From the NCBI GenBank assembly GCA_012064415.1, contig SSNU01000047.1:10120-33661 (forward strand): a DNA stretch of 23,542 nt, in the 5' to 3' direction. Below are positions 21,483 to 23,542 of this stretch, piece after piece; position 1 is the stretch's first letter, and every line of letters begins with the position of its first letter. The notes beneath the pieces were generated by a model that made no database searches, was not told where the DNA came from, and saw only the letters and a list, made by a program, of their open reading frames with translations. This stretch comes from Gyrodactylus bullatarudis. Lineage: Eukaryota; Platyhelminthes; Monogenea; Gyrodactylidea; Gyrodactylidae. A program made the position numbers and the translations under genes.

Positions 21483-21644
21483 ATGCTAAATCTATGTGTA
21501 CGAAAGAATCATGTGAAACCAATGAGCCTACCAAAACCGAGGGAGAAAAAACCAGCAGGATCACAACCCCCTCCAATGAAAAGAAGACGGGAAGAGACAG
21601 AAACGAACCAACAAATTACCAAATTCTTCGTAGAAACACAATGA
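21483..21644 (+). pseudogene. PLE protein C-terminal tail (relic 2) with PIP-like end
   Basis: A 53-codon frame starts at ATG 21483 and ends at TGA 21642-21644. The ATG is probably not a true start: an in-frame TAA is two codons upstream, and just before it another frame reads K-K-L-K-K, as expected for the lost I-K-x-L-K-P segment. Residues 3-8, N-L-C-V-R-K, followed by V-K-P-M-S-L match N-L-C-V-Q-K ... V-K-P-L-T-L of relic 1 and the motif at 203-223 of the window. Beyond it comes a basic, proline-rich tail with K-R-R-R at 33-36 (a possible nuclear localisation signal) and N-Q-Q-I-T-K-F-F at 42-49, which resembles a PCNA-interacting peptide. The endonuclease body and reverse transcriptase are missing. 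Identification rests on the match to the other two fragments. Confidence 0.65.
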
Positions 21645-21679
21645 TCAAACCCTAATTATCCTGATTCGCTAACAGAATT

Positions 21680-21961
21680 AAATTTTCTTTCCACTAAACG
21701 CTGACTACAATAATAATTATTATAATTATCACTTTCATTGTACAAATTTCGAATAATTATAATTCAGATCTCTTACATTAATTTCTCTGACCTGGTAACA
21801 GGGAGGAGCCAATTGTATAACTATTAAAATTTGGACCAATAAGGCCATCTCTTTCAAATTTGTTAAACCTGTATTTATGGCATGTATCACACTGATGAGT
21901 ATGCCCGAAATAGAGATCTTTATTTGTGAAACAATCTGGCATCTTCTTACTTTGCTCAAAT
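21680..21961 (+). repeat. Right arm (sense pLTR) of PLE relic 2
   Basis: Inverted partner of 21174-21455. Contains CCAAT at 21809-21813 and 21836-21840, TATTTAT at 21872-21878, the hammerhead at 21883-21933 and a conserved GGCAT at 21938-21942. Confidence 0.88.
21883..21933 (+). ncRNA. Type I hammerhead ribozyme, intact (PLE relic 2, right arm)
   Basis: CUGAUGA is at 21892-21898 and GAAA at 21907-21910. Helix I is perfect over five pairs, UCACA (21887-21891) with UGUGA (21925-21929), then an A:A mismatch and UGU/ACA (21883-21885 with 21931-21933). Helix II is a single G:C pair (21899/21906) around UAUGCC. Helix III pairs A-U-A (21910-21912) with U-A-U (21921-21923) around an 8-base loop. U at 21924 is position 17; cleavage is predicted between 21924 and 21925. 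Compared with relic 1, helix I has changed at several positions on both strands while staying paired, which supports selection on the fold. The AUGCC loop and the two flanking GGCAU blocks are also kept (21879-21883, 21938-21942). Confidence 0.82.
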
Positions 21962-21969
21962 ATCAATTG

Positions 21970-22944
21970 CGTTCTCTTTAGATTATAACGGAAAGTTTAA
22001 AAGAATGTCTGTCACACTTCAATGCATTGAATTTCATGTTATTTCAAGAGTAAAATATATCAAGGACATGACAACTGAAATATTTCTCCCCTTCATGATA
22101 AATAAAAAAAGAAATTATTAGTTGCTAGAGTGGTGTCAAGACACTCCATAGCTGTACAGAGAATATTGAAGAACTCATTAATTTCATGAGAAATGTCCTT
22201 TCAGGATTTTCATGAACATTATAGTTGTGTATTTCTTTGGAAGAGTAAAAAACTTGAAGGAAAAATACCATAATAGCAATAGAGTTTATAGAAAAAAATA
22301 CCAACGATTAAATTTTAACCGGTAATTATGTTTATACTCAAAAGTAGTTTAGTATTGTATATTTAATTTTTTAATACATCAATTTATATGAGATTATATA
22401 TTATGGAATCCTTAACCTCAATTAATGATGTTATTCCAATAAGTTGTATAAAATGTTCGAAATTCAGAGGCCCATTGATAATTATAATTATCATTATAAT
22501 GAATAAAACATGATTTGCAATCGAGGATATATTTTCTTATTATAATTCATTAGTTTTTATTATAGTTTGAGAGAAGAGACGTTTTGGTGGGATTTCAAAA
22601 TCAATGGATTATCTTTTATTTTCATCGCATAATTCAGAATTGGAAATTAAGAGCCTGAAACTATAGAATTTTCACTTAAAAAATCATATATTTGAAATAT
22701 ATTCTGGGAACAAGCGCTGTTTCAAATTTCATCTATGTTTATTAGCTTTTGTATTAATTTTTACAAAAATCATTCATCAATGCTACTGTAGTGTGGTATT
22801 TTCAGTTTTGTTACAAAATGTAATCTTTTATTAATATAATGGAATCTACAATTTTACTACATTTTTTCAGTTGTGATTTTTAATTTGATCAAACTCATAG
22901 CAATTTAAAGATACATAATATTACTAATTAGTGAGCAGATCACC
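21970..22944. other. AT-rich stretch with no supported gene
   Basis: No coding or RNA gene recognised. A palindromic ATTATAATTATCATTATAAT tract lies near 22481-22500. Confidence 0.5.
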
Positions 22945-22970
22945 ACGTCAATGGTAAAGTGGTAGCATAG
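22945..22970 (+). pseudogene. 5' half tRNA-Gly relic (box A region)
   Basis: These 26 bases match the first 26 of the intact tRNA-Gly 126 bp downstream at 21 positions, including the exact GTGGTAGCATAG. After that the similarity stops: no anticodon stem, no T-arm and no box B follow. It retains an A-box-like TGGTAAAGTGG. It could be a decayed tandem duplicate of the tRNA gene, a tRNA fragment insertion, or the head of a tRNA-derived SINE that lost its box B. Confidence 0.55.
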
Positions 22971-23070
22971 AAGATAGGAAATATTTCTTTGTTAGCCTAA
23001 TGGATCAAGTTGAAATAGCATTATAGATATACATATAATATATATAGGATTTATTATTGATGAAAACATC

Positions 23071-23141
23071 GCGCCAGTGGTGTAGTGGTAGCATAGTACC
23101 CTCCCAAGGTACTGACTCGGGTTCGAATCCCGGCTGGCGCA
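23071..23141 (+). tRNA. tRNA-Gly (CCC)
   Basis: 71 nt with a 7-bp acceptor stem GCGCCAG/CTGGCGC and discriminator A at 23141. The anticodon stem is GTACC/GGTAC with loop CTCCCAA, giving anticodon CCC at 23103-23105, which reads GGG. The T-arm has the standard TTCGAAT loop. The D-arm contains AGTGGTA and box A; box B is GGTTCGAATCC. There is no intron and no encoded CCA, as in eukaryotic nuclear genes. All stems pair, with only wobble pairs in the D-stem and one in the T-stem, so it should be functional. Confidence 0.95.
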
Positions 23142-23145
23142 TTAA

Positions 23146-23149
23146 TTTT
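23146..23149 (+). terminator. Pol III terminator of tRNA-Gly
   Basis: TTTT lies 5 bases past the tRNA 3' end, a minimal Pol III stop signal. Confidence 0.7.
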
Positions 23150-23429
23150 ACAAAGGAATGTAGGGTATCAGAATAATTTTTTATATTATCAGTCACCTGA
23201 AAGCATATCATCACAATTATAATTTTTAGGCTTTTATCCACCCCTAGGATGAAATACATTTTCTCATACTATTATTCTGAGTCTTAGATGAACATTATTG
23301 AGTTGCTAAAATGATGTGATAGAAACGAACAATACATTTACGTACGTTTTTAATTACCCCATAGAGATGTTAATCATCAGTTATTTTATAAAAAAAATTT
23401 AAAGAGAAATATACAATATATATGTTACC

Positions 23430-23542
23430 GTGAAAATGGGAAATCAGTGAATGGACGATAATCACTAGTGAAAATGGGAAATCGTTTATTTTCCCGGAAA
23501 AATGGGAAATATTTACCCTTTTCACTGAGTTTTCACTGAAAC
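23430..23542 (+). repeat. Cluster of short GTGAAAATGGGAAAT repeats at the window edge
   Basis: GTGAAAATGGGAAATC occurs at about 23430 and 23468, and a variant GGAAAAATGGGAAAT at 23496. The complementary forms TTTCCC, ACCCTTTTCACT and TTTTCACTG lie among and after them, so the block contains direct and inverted copies. It may be the end of a repeat that continues past the window. Confidence 0.5.

Larger units (their letters stand above)
21109..21969 (+). mobile_element. Penelope-like element relic 2 with identical inverted arms and hammerhead ribozymes
   Basis: The arms 21174-21455 and 21680-21961 (282 bp each) appear identical in inverted orientation around a 224-bp core. The core carries the C-terminal tail of a PLE protein on the plus strand. 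Each arm has an intact hammerhead motif, in the sense of the frame on the right and antisense on the left, the same layout as relic 1. The 12-bp AAATATCAATTG at 21109-21120 recurs at 21958-21969, overlapping the right arm end, and may be a target-site duplication. It would leave 53 bases (21121-21173) of unpaired element at the left. Identical arms suggest a recent insertion or ongoing homogenisation. Confidence 0.8.

Noticed and set aside
21176..21959. Two identical 74-codon frames, plus at 21176-21400 and minus at 21735-21959
   Set aside because: They are the same antisense reading of the two inverted arms and overlap the hammerhead motifs; no domain is visible.
23005..23259. 84-codon minus frame containing R-Q-P-G-F-E-P-E-S
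   Set aside because: That string is the antisense of the tRNA T-arm and anticodon arm, a common false ORF over tRNA genes.

Overview
The window is AT-rich, gene-poor eukaryotic (most likely animal) DNA. The two functional genes I can support are tRNA genes: an initiator tRNA-Met at 16425-16496 on the minus strand and a tRNA-Gly(CCC) at 23071-23141 on the plus strand. Both have Pol III T-runs and no encoded CCA. The initiator tRNA carries the eukaryotic T-loop and the GGG:CCC anticodon stem. There are no operons, Shine-Dalgarno sites or long ORFs, and nearly all ORFs over 60 codons look like chance or antisense frames. The mobile elements (Penelope-like retroelements, piggyBac-like MITEs, a KRBA2-like integrase relic) would suit an arthropod such as a crustacean, but the species cannot be fixed from this sequence.

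The main content is mobile-element debris. At the left edge (3-263) is the intact last 86 codons of a GIY-YIG endonuclease from a Penelope-like element (PLE). Two further PLE relics lie at 20133-20674 and 21109-21969. Each holds a short sense fragment of the endonuclease/C-terminal tail between two long, nearly identical inverted arms (181 bp and 282 bp). All three PLE tails share an NLCV(Q/R)K motif.

The most interesting signal is in the arms of the two inverted PLE relics. Each arm carries a compact type I hammerhead ribozyme: CUGAUGA, a very short helix II, GAAA, a 3-bp helix III, a UH cleavage site and helix I. The two elements differ in sequence at helix I, yet pairing is kept by compensatory changes, which is strong evidence that the RNA fold is real. 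In the 20133 element the left copy has lost the catalytic G12 (G to A) while the right copy is intact. Both copies in the 21109 element are intact. The ribozymes lie in the same sense as the PLE reading frame in the right arm and in antisense in the left arm. The C-termini of the two PLE tails also end in a PCNA-interaction (PIP)-like motif.

Other layout: a PLE end at 1-263; a degraded MITE copy at 397-531; a possible 512-bp TIR element at 2498-3009; a 206-bp piggyBac-type MITE at 5627-5840; a 455-bp piggyBac-type MITE at 8697-9159, which is the relative of the 397 copy; a foldback element at 9852-10846 enclosing a broken KRBA2-like integrase C-terminus; the initiator tRNA at 16425; a 979-bp foldback element at 18453-19431; the two ribozyme PLEs at 20133-21969; a half tRNA-Gly relic followed by the intact tRNA-Gly near 23 kb; and short repeated motifs at the right edge. 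The long stretches between them show no gene that I can support.
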